DNA of 64,000 nucleotides. It comes from Arthrinium phaeospermum (Eukaryota > Ascomycota > Sordariomycetes > Amphisphaeriales > Apiosporaceae). Within the stretch, counting starts at the first letter, position 1, and each line of letters begins with the position of its first letter. The stretch covers positions 868,001-932,000 of the forward strand of contig QYRS01000008.1 of the NCBI GenBank assembly GCA_006503535.1, in the 5' to 3' direction. Positions 32,812-45,820 of the stretch are shown in pieces. The notes under the pieces were generated by a model. That model was not told the origin of the DNA, made no database searches, and saw nothing but the letters and a program-made list of their open reading frames with translations. Position numbers and translations under genes: made by a program.

Positions 32812-34059
32812 ACGTCTACTGTACCTCATGGCCAGCTGACTGGCGAAATCCCGCAGCACGAATAACAGGACAGGGTGGGCTGCAGTGATGGTAAGCAATG
32901 AGCTTGCTAACGGGCTGGGAAGCTGGGAAGTTGCTCCCGGGAATTTTGACTGGCTGGCGGTAGATTCATTATTGGAGTGCATCATGCTAGACTTCAATAG
33001 AACTCCCGAAGAACTGCGCTCATTCGCCAGGTGCTTCCTGGTTCAAACTTCAGCATCGTGCCAAAAATGGCCTTTTGATCAGCGTCGTCTGAAGTTGGCG
33101 ACACGACCTATGTCACCCATCCGGAAGACATACGTCACTCTGGCCAGTGAGAATAAGCAACCAGCGGCAGGTCCCGGGTAGGGGCACAGTCGCGTGTCCG
33201 TATTGGTAATTAAGGTTGCACCTGAGTCGAAGGTTTCTGGTTGGTTTTGGAAATGCCACCTGGGTCGAGAGGATCGATCGATGGGAGCGATATTCAAGAA
33301 TCATGGAAGACTTGGCTTGGGGTTCTGTCACGCCTTTTGGCATCGCGGGTTGGCTTGGCCAACGCCCGGCAATGCGGGCGCGAGATACTACGGAGACACT
33401 GTATGCCAGCCAATACTACTACTACTACGGCCCATGGGTCATGGCTGACTCGAGGAAACTGCGATGGTATCGACGAACGAATGCCGCAGGCCTCAGCGTC
33501 CGGGCACCGGCAGCTACCGACAGGAAGGTTCGCCTAACACCAATGAAGGATTTCCCGGAGCACCATGCCGCCATCCCATCGGACGATGGCGCACTGCTAT
33601 CTAGCTGCTATGTTATTGCCGTCTGTGCCAAGAAGGGGAGGCAGGTATGAAGTAACTATGGGGTCTGACGAGTCATGTCAGGACGCGGCGCCACGTCCAT
33701 TGTGATAGGCAGCCCCCGGATTGTTTTCGAGTAATGGAGGCCGGCCTGGACGTGCCGCTCCGCACGGTTGGGGACCCCCGATGATAATAAGCATGTATGT
33801 ACTGTCATGGTAGTCAAAGCAAGCCAGCCATAATGCGGAGTTGAAATCTTGTCTAAGACATGCCTGATATGCCAAATGATCATCACGTACCAGAGACATC
33901 TACTACGACTAGTTCCCCATGGAGAAACCCCCGCAGCAATGCATGCAGGCAATGAGCAGGATCGATGTCTTACAGCGCAGCACGACTGGTGTTCGCTGGG
34001 ATGGGCAATCCAGCAGGCATATGTTTATTCTTCGTCTATGATCGTAGAATGCCATCTGA
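32812..34059. other. intergenic region between the transposon relic and enolase-phosphatase
   Basis: Base composition returns to normal abruptly here. An unassigned 144-codon open frame near 33216..33650 lacks an ATG start and any motif, so it is not annotated. No gene is supported. Confidence 0.4.
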
Positions 34060-35593
34060 CTAATTGCCGTTCGACTGTTCCACTTCGTTGAGCAGGTCCG
34101 AGATGGTAGTTCCCGTGCCGGCCGAGGGGGCAGCAGGAAGTTCGGCTTCCGTCCTGTTAGTGCCTGCGCTCCCACTGGGCCGTCGTTCCTCAGCCTTGCC
34201 GTCGTCTAACGGCTTCAGCTTCTTGTCCTTGTGGCCATCTTCAGCTGCAGCCTCCTCTTCCTTCGTCTTGTCGGAATTGGATGGGGCGGGGGCGGCCTCT
34301 TCCTTGCTGGCCGCTTCCTGCTCGACCTCCTCGGTCTCCGACCTGTCTCTCTTGCCCAGAGCCTCAAGTTTCTTCGTGTTGAGGTCTCCTTCAAGGTCAT
34401 CAAAGGTCTCAAGCACCTGGAGGCGCTCGCGGACGTCACTTGGCACTTCCGCATTGCCCTCTCTGAAGATCACCTTACTCTGCATGCCGGCTGCAATGGC
34501 AGCGTCAACCTCGGCCACATTGTCGCTGAGGAAGAGGAATTGAGAAGGCAGGACACCCGGGTAGTTGCTTGCTATTTTTTCGTAGCTCGCCGACTCGGTC
34601 TTCAGGCCTGCGTTGACGGTATCGAACCAATCCGATATCAGCATCGTCAGGTCAGAAGGCTCGGCGTTTGTGTATTTGAAGAGGAGCTTCTGCGCTGCCA
34701 CCGACCCTGACGAGTAGATCATGAGCTTCATGCCCTGGCCGTGCCATCGAGCCAGCATGGGGGCCACATCTGGAAACAATGGGGCCTTGATCTGACCCGA
34801 TCGGTAGCCTTCCTCCCATAGATACCCCTGAAGGCTTTTCAGGTAGGAAACCTTGACATCACGCTCGACAAGATCGACAACGTGAGCCTGGAAGGCTTCC
34901 TGGGACTCTTGGTACTCTGCGGGGAATGCATCACGGTAAACCTTGAATTCTGGTTTATCCCATTTCTCCTTTACGGTCTCCGGCAGGGCCTTGAGGGCAT
35001 GGGGGAACTGAAGTGAACTGTTAGTGCTTGCCCAATTACCTCATGCCGATTCGGAGTATGTAGCACAACCGCCGGTGATTTGCCACTACAGATCCAGACC
35101 TCGAACTCCGGCGGCCTAAGGCTTTAGGCTTGCAACGGGCAGGTTTGTGTACCCATGGGCAGGGAATTTCCGGAAGTAGAGCATGATAACGACATCTTCG
35201 GGGAGATCCACACCATGTGCTGTAGAGAATGCACTTGTCAATCTGCAACAGCTGATATGGTCTTCTGGAATGAATGCTACATGAGAATTCCTGTTTGGGG
35301 TCCAAAAGCCCGCCCCGAAAAAAGGTAGGCCAGAAAACAGGGATACTTCTTCAAGATACTCGGGGCCATCTTACCAGGACATCCTTCACAAAGGATATTG
35401 GGCATACTGTGCCTTCTGATAACGAGCAGGTTGTATTAGCCAACTTGTCCACAGGCTAATGCAGCGCCGCATAGCGCAGCCGATCAATGGTGGGTAACAG
35501 CTGATAATGAAGCAAGGGAATCGTCAGGCGTCATGTAGATTGGTCCTTACCGATGTCTAGCAGCACCACCTGCACAGCGGTAGAGGCGGCCAT
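34060..35593 (-). CDS. UTR4: enolase-phosphatase E1 (methionine salvage)
   Basis: HAD-superfamily enzyme that enolises and dephosphorylates 2,3-diketo-5-methylthiopentyl-1-phosphate to the acireductone. Exons (minus): 35593..35551 (43 nt), 35415..35375 (41 nt) and 35007..34060. Introns 35416..35550 (GTAAGG/CAG) and 35008..35374 (GTAAGA, ACTAAC, CAG); the second is long at 367 nt. The product is 343 aa. HAD motif I is VVLLDIEGTVCP (nucleophile Asp13), split across exons 1 and 2. Motif II is MIYSSGS at 124-130. Motif III is FLFLSDNVAEVDAA. The catalytic core ends near residue 235. A charged Glu/Lys/Ala-rich tail of about 105 residues follows and is absent from the compact family members. Confidence 0.93.
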
Positions 35594-38500
35594 GTCTGCG
35601 ATCCAAGCGGTGGGACTCCCGTGTGGAGGGGCTTGGGGGGAGACCGGAGACTCGAGGGTGCGTTTTTCTGGATTCGGGATCTCTTGGGGATCCTGCAAAT
35701 CGAAAGCTTCCAAGAAAAATTGCCGAGTCCGGATCCAGCAAATAGTCGGGGGCGGGTATAGCTTGCGAGCCCTATACTAGACCTCCCGTCGACAACAAGA
35801 TATAAACAACTGGGGGAGGGGTGGGAAAGCAAGCGGTGTGCGGGCCAAGTCGGCAAGGTTGTGTCGCAATAACCAAGATTTGCGGCCAGGCGAGGACAGG
35901 ACGTGCCCGAAAACTCTGCAAAGAATTATGAGTGAAACGGGTGTGATGCCGGATTCGTCTTCACGATGGTATCGAAAATCTCCGTGCTGGGTAAGGTGTG
36001 GTGTGTTTGGAAGGGCGGTCAAGAGTTGAGGTGTCTGAATACGGCGAAGGGTGCAGGGACCTCCGTCCGATAATTCGATAACCGGATCTGATAGCCAGCA
36101 AGCGAGGGATTGGGTAGGAGAGCTAGCAACATGCAGACGTCAGTTAGCCCTGACGCCCCGGCTACAGCGGTACCTCTTTCTCTCAGTTGGGGAGCTGGCT
36201 GCTTGGCTGCTTGGCTGGTAGCCTCAAGCCTCTCTCTCTCTATCGATGCACATCTCTTCACTAAAATTGTACGTGCATAAAGCTAAGGTCCCTCTAAGGT
36301 CCCTGGGCGGGGTCCTCCGTCCTCATGCATCATGTATGTCGGCAAGAGGCTGGGATCCAGTTCAGGGACCCAGTGCAATTACTGTTTCTCCAGCCTTCAC
36401 CCCGAGACCCCATCGCCATCGCCTTTTTATATTAGGTGCTCATTTAAAGATCCCATTTGGCGGCGGCGAAGGGAAATGCTGGTGGGCATGACAAGCAAAG
36501 ATCTCGACCAGCCAGCGTCGGTTGCAGAAGCTTCGAAGTCTATCAGCTTGAAGTACAGCCACCGACAGACGACCCCACCAGCATTAGCATTGGCTTTGGA
36601 GACGCCGCCATACTGTAGTAAGTCTTTCAGCGGCAGGGGACTTGGAACCTGGTGACCTTGACTCGCGCCAGCCAGCCAGCTTCGGACGCTATGATAAGTA
36701 TGGAGAAATAGCAAGAGCGCGCGCGAAGTCTTGTTTGTAGTAGTAATATCAGTAGTAGGATTCCGATATCCAATCCACCTGGGCATACTTGCAGGACAAT
36801 GCCTTCCCTTATGCAACCCTGCCCCAAGCACGATGGCAGACCAGAGCGAGAAAGCCTCACTTATCACTTTGTGTCAAACGCCCAATCTGGGAGCGCAGCA
36901 GCCCACCTGGACAGCCCGACGCTGGGTTCCGATTGGGGATAGTCGCAGGAACCTCTAGAGATTCGTCTGTCCTCGTGCATTAGCCCGGGCGGCCATGCAG
37001 CTAGACATGCAGGAGAAGGGCTGGGCTGCCAACATCCAAACAGAATCAAGAGTTGGCCTGTCTGCTTATTTTAGTTGTGACGGTAGCAGCAGCAAAGTCG
37101 TATTATTATTATGATTTTATTTTAATCGTGCTTGCTACCCCAACAACCGACGCGCATCAAGCGAGCGAGGGTGTGAGGGTGTCTGGGAGGATGTGGTGTG
37201 GTGTATCACAAAAAGTAGCACGGCATGAAGGAAAGACACCACCCTCGAGAAGCTGATTCGTCGCCGGGCCATGATGGTGCTATATTGACAGACACCAGAC
37301 GCCAGGACAAGGAAGAGCGGCGCTCACCGCTACAAGATGTTTATGTCTGTTCTCCCCCAAACATTGAAAATAACAACAATCTGTTTCACGCAGAGCTGGC
37401 ATCGTCGGCCGATGCCTCTCGACGCATGACGCTGGCAGGTCTAAGCGGCGGGGTTCAATGCCCGCAGAACCCCTCGGGCTGGGGAGATCTCTCTTTTTTG
37501 AGAACAGACCAGTCAGAACTGGCCGAGCCAGCAAGACCGTCGACAGCTGATACTCGGCTCAATGCTACAGAGGGAAGGAAAATAGAGGGCCGTCTCGTAG
37601 ATCATCCCTTGGGACTTTGGTTTGTCACGTTGTCAGGAGGCCATTCCCGCGAGCTAATCTGGACTGATGAAACTGGGGAAGAATCCATCTGAAACGAGAG
37701 AGCGACAAGCCGTCGAACGCGTAGCCAGCTCGAGCCCATGTGCATGCTCGTACAGCTCATTGCACAAGACAGAGTTCAATTTGCCCGGACCATGGTCGTG
37801 TTGACATTCTGATGGGCAGTCTAACACCAATTGTACAGCCCCAGTGGGCTTGGAGGGGGGCCGCGTTTGCCACTCAGGTACCGCCGCATATCACGAACTA
37901 TCGGATGATACTCCCAGCGTCCTGCCTGCCCAGCGCTACCATTTCTGGCTGGGGTCACACGACCGCCTGCCGCAGGCTTGGGAGGAACGGTTCGGGGGTC
38001 CAGAACCTCTCGTGGATTTCCACGTACAAGCAAGAGAGCGCTCATTACATCCCCTCTCCACCAAAGTGATTTCATCGAGCAGATAGACAGGACACTCGTC
38101 GCATCAGCTATCTGGACAGCTTCGTAAGCGGGCTGAAAGCGATCGGCCCGGGCACTGGAAAGCTGCGTCACGAAATATGGGAAACTTTGTCGTCAATCGT
38201 CACTCCGATGACGAAGAAAGATGGCAGCAAAAAGGCATACACCACTCTGGCACTCTGCCGACCGACCACTCAGGAGCTGGGCCCACCGATTAAGCCGGCG
38301 TTTTTTGCCGGCAGACGCGCTGTCCCCCAGACGAGTTGCATCTGTAGATCTCTCTTTATCAACATCGTAGATAGTAGAACCGGTACAATTCGTGTACAGG
38401 GGCTGCCAGTATGTCGTGATAGTACTGTGCTTTTGCAGCATGTATGTAGCTGACAACACCGACCAAATGTCTTTGCTAGTGCAGGCGTCTCGAACATTGG

Positions 38501-41500
38501 TGGCATGTACGTGACTGACTAACCGGACCTTAATTATTACTCAATATCACGAAAGGCTTTCTTTCGTTTTGTCGGGGTCCAACGCATCGGGGCCGGGGTC
38601 CTCTTTGGACACGGCTACCCGTTGAACTTTCCAGTCCCATCCGAGCTTCTCGTCAATCGTTGCTCGCTTCGCCAATGCAGTCCGAACGACCATGGACGGC
38701 CGGCCTCTCTGTTCTGTGCCCTCGAGGCGCCCGATGCATTGGATGGTTTAAATTACAACACAGGCGGTCAACGGTTGCCAGTCAACATCCGTCTGTCCAA
38801 GAGGCCTGAGAGAGGCCAAACAAGAGACCAGCCGTTGGTCGCAATATGCAGGCCTAAAGGAGTGCATACGCCAGCCTGGCCATCCTCCAATAGAGACAGC
38901 TGAGCTTCTAGGTGAAACAGAAGCTGCTGGAATCCTCGATAATCTGAATACAGTACACGCGGACAATATCAGACACGTTGGTATGCGGGAGAGATGGCAG
39001 AGCAATGAGCAATGACCGACCCCAGATGCTAGTTACTGACAGACTTTCTGATCGGTTGGGGGCCGCATTCAACAACGTGTTTGAAAACTGTCTTTATTAG
39101 GGGGGGGGCAGAGAGGCTTTGTTCGGTGGCAGGCGGTTGAGATAGGTACTCGGCCGGCATCGAGTGCTACTTGCTGATAGACCAGCTCAGTACCTGCAGG
39201 CCACGTCGCTCGTTGTGGTTAAAGTCGAGTCGCTGGTGCTCAAACACCACTGTAGGCTACTCCAAGATTAGGTACTGGGCGGTGTAGCTCGGCTGAGAGT
39301 GATGGTGTCTCTGCCAGGCAGGCTACCGTACACGGTGCAGGAGCTAGCCTGCACTCTACATTCCTCCCTCGGCAGTGCCAGTAGATGACCAACCAACCAG
39401 ATGCCCTTCCATTGTCGTCTATTGCTGGACCAGCTTCGACAAGCTTCCATCTCCAGGACCATGGACCCTTGTCTTTGTCGTCCAAGCTGACCAAGTAGCG
39501 TATTCGCAATCCTCGGGCAGAATGACACTGTGGACTGAGTCGTGCCAAGGGCTTCTTATCACGCTGCCAGGGAACGTGGCTATCGGGGTACATCGGCTGG
39601 ACGGCGTTACGCCATCAACGGCCGGCCACGCAGACGAACCTGGCAGGTACTGCATTATCGAACACGGTGGCACTGCCAATCAACATTATGCTCGATTTGT
39701 CGTCATCAGGATGTTTTCCCAGTTATCCTACAGTACGTCAGACTGTCCTCGTTCCAAGTCTAGGCCCGACTAGGCACTACACACAACAACAACAACAGCC
39801 AGCGTGCCAGCCTGCAGAATGAGTGGGCACCCACTGGGCAGGCTCGGCAGGCGCCTTTGGTTCGCTCGTCGCTCGTCGCTGATGTGCGCTCTCGCGCTCT
39901 GCTCTCTGCCTGTACCGTTCTACCTGCCGCCCGCCCACTGCCCACGAGTCGAAGACCCTACCAGTACCATACCTAGTCACTTCCTGGTCCCTCCGGTCGC
40001 TCCACCCCAGCTCCCTCTCGATTGCTCATCCATTCATCGCTCCATAGTCGTCCCACCCTGCAGGCGTGAATGACCGACTATCTCTCTTTCGCACTCCTCT
40101 CTCCACACACACAGCGCCCGTTCTCGTCCATCTCCCTTTTGGTCATTGTCGTTCTATCCTATCCTGTCTTGTCCTGTTCTGTCCTATCCTGTCCGATCCC
40201 AATCCTCTCTCTCTGCCTCTGCCCCTTCCTATGTCTGTCGTCCCTCCGTCTCCTACCGCTTCTTCGTAACCGACTTCATCGTTACCTTCTTCCTTATCTT
40301 TCGTCCCTGTCGCTCACTATTCCTTTCTCTCTCTGTGCATTGAAATCAAGCACAAAACCAGATCCTGTGCCTGTAGTCCAATAAACCCGTTGAACAAAGA
40401 GGGAAAGGGATATTGCCTCCCAATCCGTTCCTACCTAATTAATCACCGTCTTCTTCCATTCAAGCGGCCACCCCGTCTTTCAAGTCCGATCTCCCGCTAA
40501 GACGCTGCATCGTTGAAGCACGAGACCTCTCTTTGTTTAGGTCGAGACAGCCTATAATCACTCGACTTTCCCGCCCTCTCTTCCTTCTCCCTACCTCCAC
40601 CCGCTCCGCATCCCACGATTTGCAATCGCTGCTGCCAACTCGACACCAGTCAGACCTTGGAAGCTATAGTGTGTACCTGCCTTCCACGTCACGCTTGCCT
40701 TGCCTGCCTACTCCATTGTCAACTGGATCCGCAATCTAAGCCAGGACCACCCAGCCTGTGACTCTCTGCCTTCCCAACATATCGGCCATCTATCGGTCCC
40801 TAGGAGTCACACCTGGCCTACAATATAACAACTCGAGTCAAGCCCCTGCCGTTCGATCTCGTCGAATGCTCTCTCCCGAACGACTTCACATCACAACTAC
40901 CTGCTTTGATCTCCCGAACCGGTAGACCAGTCATCTTGGCTCGGTCGTTCGACCACCTCCACCAACCAACCAAACCCATCCACCCATCCATCAACACCTT
41001 CCAACAACTAAACGTCGACCACTTCTCTCAACACAGCCTCCCAGCGACGCCTTCCAGATACTTCGAATGCGGCCATAGAAGTAGACTTACATCTGTCTTT
41101 TCAGACCGTTGTATTTGATTAAGCCTTTTACCGACTCGACTATACCGTGTTGCCCCTTTTTACTGTTGTTCCTCGGCAACGGAAAACGATCCTGGTCCTC
41201 GTCAACAGCACGACACCGCCGCGACAAACCAAACCAACCGTCACTCTTTCGGATTTTCTTTACTTTTCAACTTCCATGTCCTCATAACGACTATTTCCTT
41301 CTATTCCTTCAGGACCGCCGGTCCCTCTTTTCATGAACAATTGCCTTGTTTTCCATTTGTCCAGCAAACCAAATCAAAATACCCCTCGATGAGCATCTGA
41401 TCAGTGAACGATACGGAGTTTTATACCTGCTTTCTTCATCTACAACTTATTCGACTGTACATTCCGACTTTTACCAGCTCTTCTCACGCTTTTCTCGTCA

Positions 41501-41705
41501 CCCCGAAGCATTACTCGGTCTCCGGCAACTCCTGTGTTCATTCATCACTACATTGGATCTGTACACTGATACGTGGATACCCCTTTTGCATCTACTAGAC
41601 GGCCAGGCAGGAGAACGGCTCTTGCAAACTTGTACCATTACCCGTGGTTCTCTCTTCCACACCCCTCACTTCTCAAATCACCCGTCTCTCTACCGAGACG
41701 ACGTC
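35594..41705. other. 6.1 kb gene-free divergent region, including the kinase 5' leader
   Basis: No supported gene on either strand. From about 39.8 kb the + strand becomes strongly pyrimidine-rich, as expected of a long 5' UTR of the downstream kinase. The isolated open frames (for example 37225..37692) show no motif or homology I recognise. Confidence 0.4.
40137..40260 (+). repeat. degenerate CT-rich repeat in the kinase leader
   Basis: Repeated TCCTGTCC/TCCTATCC-like octamers followed by CT dinucleotides. It is simple pyrimidine sequence within the presumed 5' leader. Confidence 0.6.
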
Positions 41706-43414
41706 ATGGAATGCTTGCGAACCAAGTTTCAGAATGGCGTTGTACTCGGTGGGAGGTATCAAACAATCTCCCCTCTCAATCATGGGTCTTTCGGTATGGT
41801 TTTCATGGCCAGGGATCTCCAGACCTACCAGACGGTAGCCATCAAGTGTCTCACCAAGAGGTCGGCCGCCTACGACGCCGGGGTCGACTTCGCCATTGAC
41901 GACAACTCGGAAGAGCTCGTCTGCCACCGCATCCTGGGCTCGCACGCCAACATTGTCAGCATGAGCGACTCGTTCGAAACTGACGCTCATGTCTACATGG
42001 TTCTCGAATTCTGCTCCCGCGGAGATCTTTACGAGGCGATCCGGTCGGGGTGCGGACCTTTGGAGACCGAGCACGTCCGTCAGTTCATGCTGGAACTTGT
42101 GGAGTCTGTCGACTACATGCATTCGAAGGGCATCTACCACCGAGATATCAAGCCCGAGAACATCTTCCTCACCGAGTCTGGATCCCTGAAGCTCGGTGAC
42201 TTCGGCTTGGCCACCACGGAGAAGTGGTCCTACGAATCGACTGTCGGGAGTGACCGATACATGGCTCCCGAGCAATACGACTCGGCAGGTGCAGGTTACT
42301 CGCCTGCCCAGGCCGACATCTGGGCCATTGGCATTTGCTTGCTGAACATTCTCTTCTCACGCAACCCGTTCACCACCCCAACCGAGGCCGATCCGTTGTT
42401 CTTGGACTTCTCCCGAGACAAGCAGTCTCTGTTCGATGTCTTCCCCACCATGTCCCAGGACACCTACGAAGTCATCGTGCAGTGCATGAGCCTGGATCCT
42501 TCGAAGCGCTCCCTGGTCGGGGCCAAGAACGCCCTGCGACGTGTTGTCAGCTTCACCACTACCGAGGAGGAAGACGACGAATTCTGCAGTGGCGAGCGCA
42601 GCGTCGCCTCTGCGAACCGCGAGCCCTTGCGTACCCCTTCTATCCAAAGCCCCCAGCTGGACCAGGGCTCTTTCCCTGGGCCAAGGCCCTGCATGGCCAA
42701 CACATTCGCCAGCTCAGCGCCATTCCCGATACGGAGAGCTACAGCGAGGAGCTGTTCCCCAAGTCGGAAAACACTGTGGACTGGATGTCTTCGGTTCAGA
42801 CCTCTTCCATTGCTTCGGTTCTCACTTCCAACCTGGGTGCGTCGATGAACTCGATGTCCATCAACCGCCCGATGAACATCCCGACGCGTGCCAATGCCAA
42901 GGTCTCACCAATGGCTGGTTCATTGCCGATTGCCATGGGCAAGCCCAAGGCAAACCTCAATGCGATGTCTATGGTCTTTGGTCGCCAGAAGGATGTAGTG
43001 TCGAAGAGCTGGAGCGATATGTGGGATGAGGATGACGAGGAGGACGAGGAAGAGCGCGAACGCCAACTCCAAGCGCTCAAGGAACTCAATGCTAGAAGTT
43101 GGAGTCAAGAGAGCAAGGAAGACGCCACTCCATCTCAGCCGGATCAGGTATCCGTCCAGGCGCAGGTGTCTGGTGACGAGGAGCCAGAGGCTTCGCCTGT
43201 GGACGATACTTTCAGCGACATCGACGGGGATTTGGTTGCGGACGGGTTCTTCTTCCACGAACCGGCACCCTCGAAGCCGTCGGAGGATCTCGCTCACCAG
43301 CACTCGCCGCCCCCCAAGCGGACTGGGATGGACAAGTGGGCCGCCCTTGGGGAACGCCGCCGGGCCATCAACGCGGCACCCCAGAGAAGCACTCGGCGCC
43401 CTTGGCCACCTTGA
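41706..43414 (+). CDS. Ran1/Ksp1-like serine/threonine protein kinase, with an apparent 1-base frameshift
   Basis: Cytosolic/nuclear kinase similar to S. pombe Ran1/Pat1 and yeast Sks1/Vhs1/Ksp1, which link nutrients to growth or development. No intron was found. The first ATG of the frame is 41706 (MECLRTKF). The glycine loop is NHGSFGMV (27-30), then VAIK (Lys47), YHRDIKPEN (Asp147), DFGLAT (Asp165) and YMAPEQY, all intact. The kinase domain ends near 300. The frame changes at 42671..42677: GSFP is followed by GPRPCMAN in the zero frame, but by WAKALHGQHIRQLSAIPD in the -1 frame, which then stays open to 43414. With one added base the protein is about 569 aa, with a C-terminal acidic stretch (DEDDEEDEEERERQ) and a final MDKWAALGERRRAIN. 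Without it the protein ends within about 50 further residues. Confidence 0.88.
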
Positions 43415-45820
43415 CGAAGTCACGACAAATTGGCTTTGGATTTAACAGCAATATTCATTCGATTGGTTCGAGCGTTTGGGAACACGCCAATCATAATAAT
43501 CACAAACTGAACCGGGATCACGCAATGCCGCGTGATTGCCCGTGGAACAAAGGCCGAGATACATGGAACTGGCGCCGGGAGAAGCGCCATGATTTCGGTG
43601 ATATTGAGTGGGTTGGCCACTGTCAGGGGGTTCATTAACTGAGCCCGGCCTGATACAGTGTGTCTCTTGTAGTTGAAGCACATCTTTCCACACCAAAACG
43701 GGATTGCCAGGGGTCTGCCGCCTTTCATTTTAGCAGTGTTATTACTTTTTTTTGGTTCTAGTCTAGAAGTTTGGAAAGCGAAAGGTTGGATGGACGGGAT
43801 GGATTAAATGGCGGATGGAAAAAGACTTTCTCGCCTCGGGGAGGTTCTCTGGTTACGGCCTCAGCTGGACTGGAAGCCCCTCGAGGTTTACTATATTTGG
43901 ATTTTGGAAAAGGCAGCCCTGCGTTCCCGGTGGATTGATCTAGCCTCAACTCGCTCTCTGCGTATTACATATTCTCCACAGATCATTCGAAGAATACCAG
44001 AAGTTACCCACTCAAACCATCCTTCACATACTTGATTTGACAGTGCTTCGACGATGTGCTCTTTTCTTACCCTTATACGTGAGCAACTCACCTTACTATC
44101 ACCCCCCACGTAAGCTTGGGATTAGTTGGTTTAGGCTTCGTGTAGCTATGGTCCGTTTCTTGGCCGCCAGCAGTTGGGCTTTGCGTCATCTGGGCAGTCC
44201 ATCCTGGCGCTGCGGCAGAGCCTCGGGTATCTACTTGACTCGTAGATCCCGTATTGCCTGGGGTCTGACCTGGTCGACTGACATGGCTACAGCCGACGTG
44301 ATTCTATACGTTGTTCACCCACCCTGTCGAATCCTAGTTGGCGAGGTTGGGTCATCTGCCGGCCTGCGGAGGACGATCTCTTGGTGGGACATGAAAACAA
44401 ACAACATGGCTGGCTGGATCGAGGTCCTCGAACTCGCGTAGAGCGAACATAGCGGCTGTCATGGTTTTGAGCTCGACGGTTCTTGAAATCATGTATTCAA
44501 CCGGTTGGTAAAAAAAACAGTTACTGGAAAGCAAGATATAAGCCTCTGCCTTGTCGTCGTTGACCCTGACTACGTGCAATTATCTGAGATACTACGAATG
44601 TGCAAGAGCACTGGCGTACATAGGTACATAGTTAATTGATAATGGGTGATCAAGTACAAACAACACCCATTCCATATTCCATTGAACATGTACTGTAAGT
44701 CCTGGGCAGTGACAAGGTCTTCCACAGGGATCTGGTGATATGTGTAAGAATTTAGGTGGTTGGTTGACATGTCGTTTATGCGGCGTACCTAACATGATGG
44801 GTAACTAGAGGATTCCGGGCCGTGTGTAGATTGTGAAGCTGGATATCTTGTTTGAAGCGATAAAAGTGAGTACTGGCAAATATTCCCTCTCGAGATGTTA
44901 AGTATCCAACGGTGGACGGCATGGGGGGAAGGACATGAGAGAAACGTCTCGTGTCTGAATCCATAGCTCAGATGGACAGGCACTCTTCGTGCTATCTCTT
45001 ACAGCGGACTCAATGTCTTGGGCCGAAGTTCCTGTATCGTACTAACACAAGTACCTACGGGACACCACAACAGTCCTCGAGCATGAGAATTTGTGAAGAT
45101 AGAAGTTTCATTGCAAGATAAGGAACCGGGCAACTCTTGGAGAAAATAGCCGTTTGTTGGTATGGAGTGATATGTAGCCACCATGTACACGATCATATTG
45201 CAGTTTGATGCTCTTGCCAAAATACGGCCTTCACATTATTCTACTGGTAGCTGCTAGATTTGAGTATTTCGCCCTACCTCATCTCCCTTTGCATGAAGAG
45301 TTGGTGAATCCGTGTGCAGACCAGAGGCCCGCCAGTTCGACTCAGAAGCCATTTACTCACTCTGTTCTACTCATGAAATAAGGACAGACCCGTCGAGTCG
45401 ATCTTTTGAGCCTCAAGATCAACAGCGTACTTGATAGACAGTAGGTCTCTCTCTATGCTTGCTGCATCATCAAGGTGGGCATTGGGTGGGTGCCTGGCAT
45501 ACGAAAGCAGCAACTGCCCTTCTACCCTTTCATATCCTTCTTCACCATAAACACGGGTACCTGCCGCTGTGCCTTCCTTCTTGGATATTTTCTATCTTGC
45601 AAGTACCTCGACAACAAATATCGTTTACCTCTTCACTGGGCCATAGCCTCACCGAGGACAACCAACTTTCTGGTAATGTTACTGCAGGACATTATTTACT
45701 GACTTCCCTTCATCCTACATATTCCATCCAGAGGCCATTCAGATAACACAACTCCTCATCTCTTCTCGGTATTTCTCATCTCTTCTCAGTATTGGACACA
45801 GCGTCCAACCCACCTTCAAC
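43415..45820. other. intergenic region between the kinase and the GHKL ATPase
   Basis: 2.4 kb with no supported gene. A 134-codon open frame at 44037..44441 has no recognisable features. The pyrimidine-rich end near 45.5-45.8 kb is probably the ATPase leader. Confidence 0.4.

Noticed and set aside
33216..33650. A 144-codon open frame after the transposon relic
   Set aside because: No ATG start, no recognisable domain and no splice partners.
37225..37692. A 155-codon open frame in the large gap before the kinase
   Set aside because: It is isolated, has no motif and is of a length expected by chance.
44037..44441. A 134-codon open frame between the kinase and the GHKL gene
   Set aside because: No recognisable features, and not extended by plausible introns.
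44965..45040. A tRNA A-box-like string (TAGCTCAGATGGACAGGC)
   Set aside because: No matching acceptor, anticodon or T-arm could be folded downstream.
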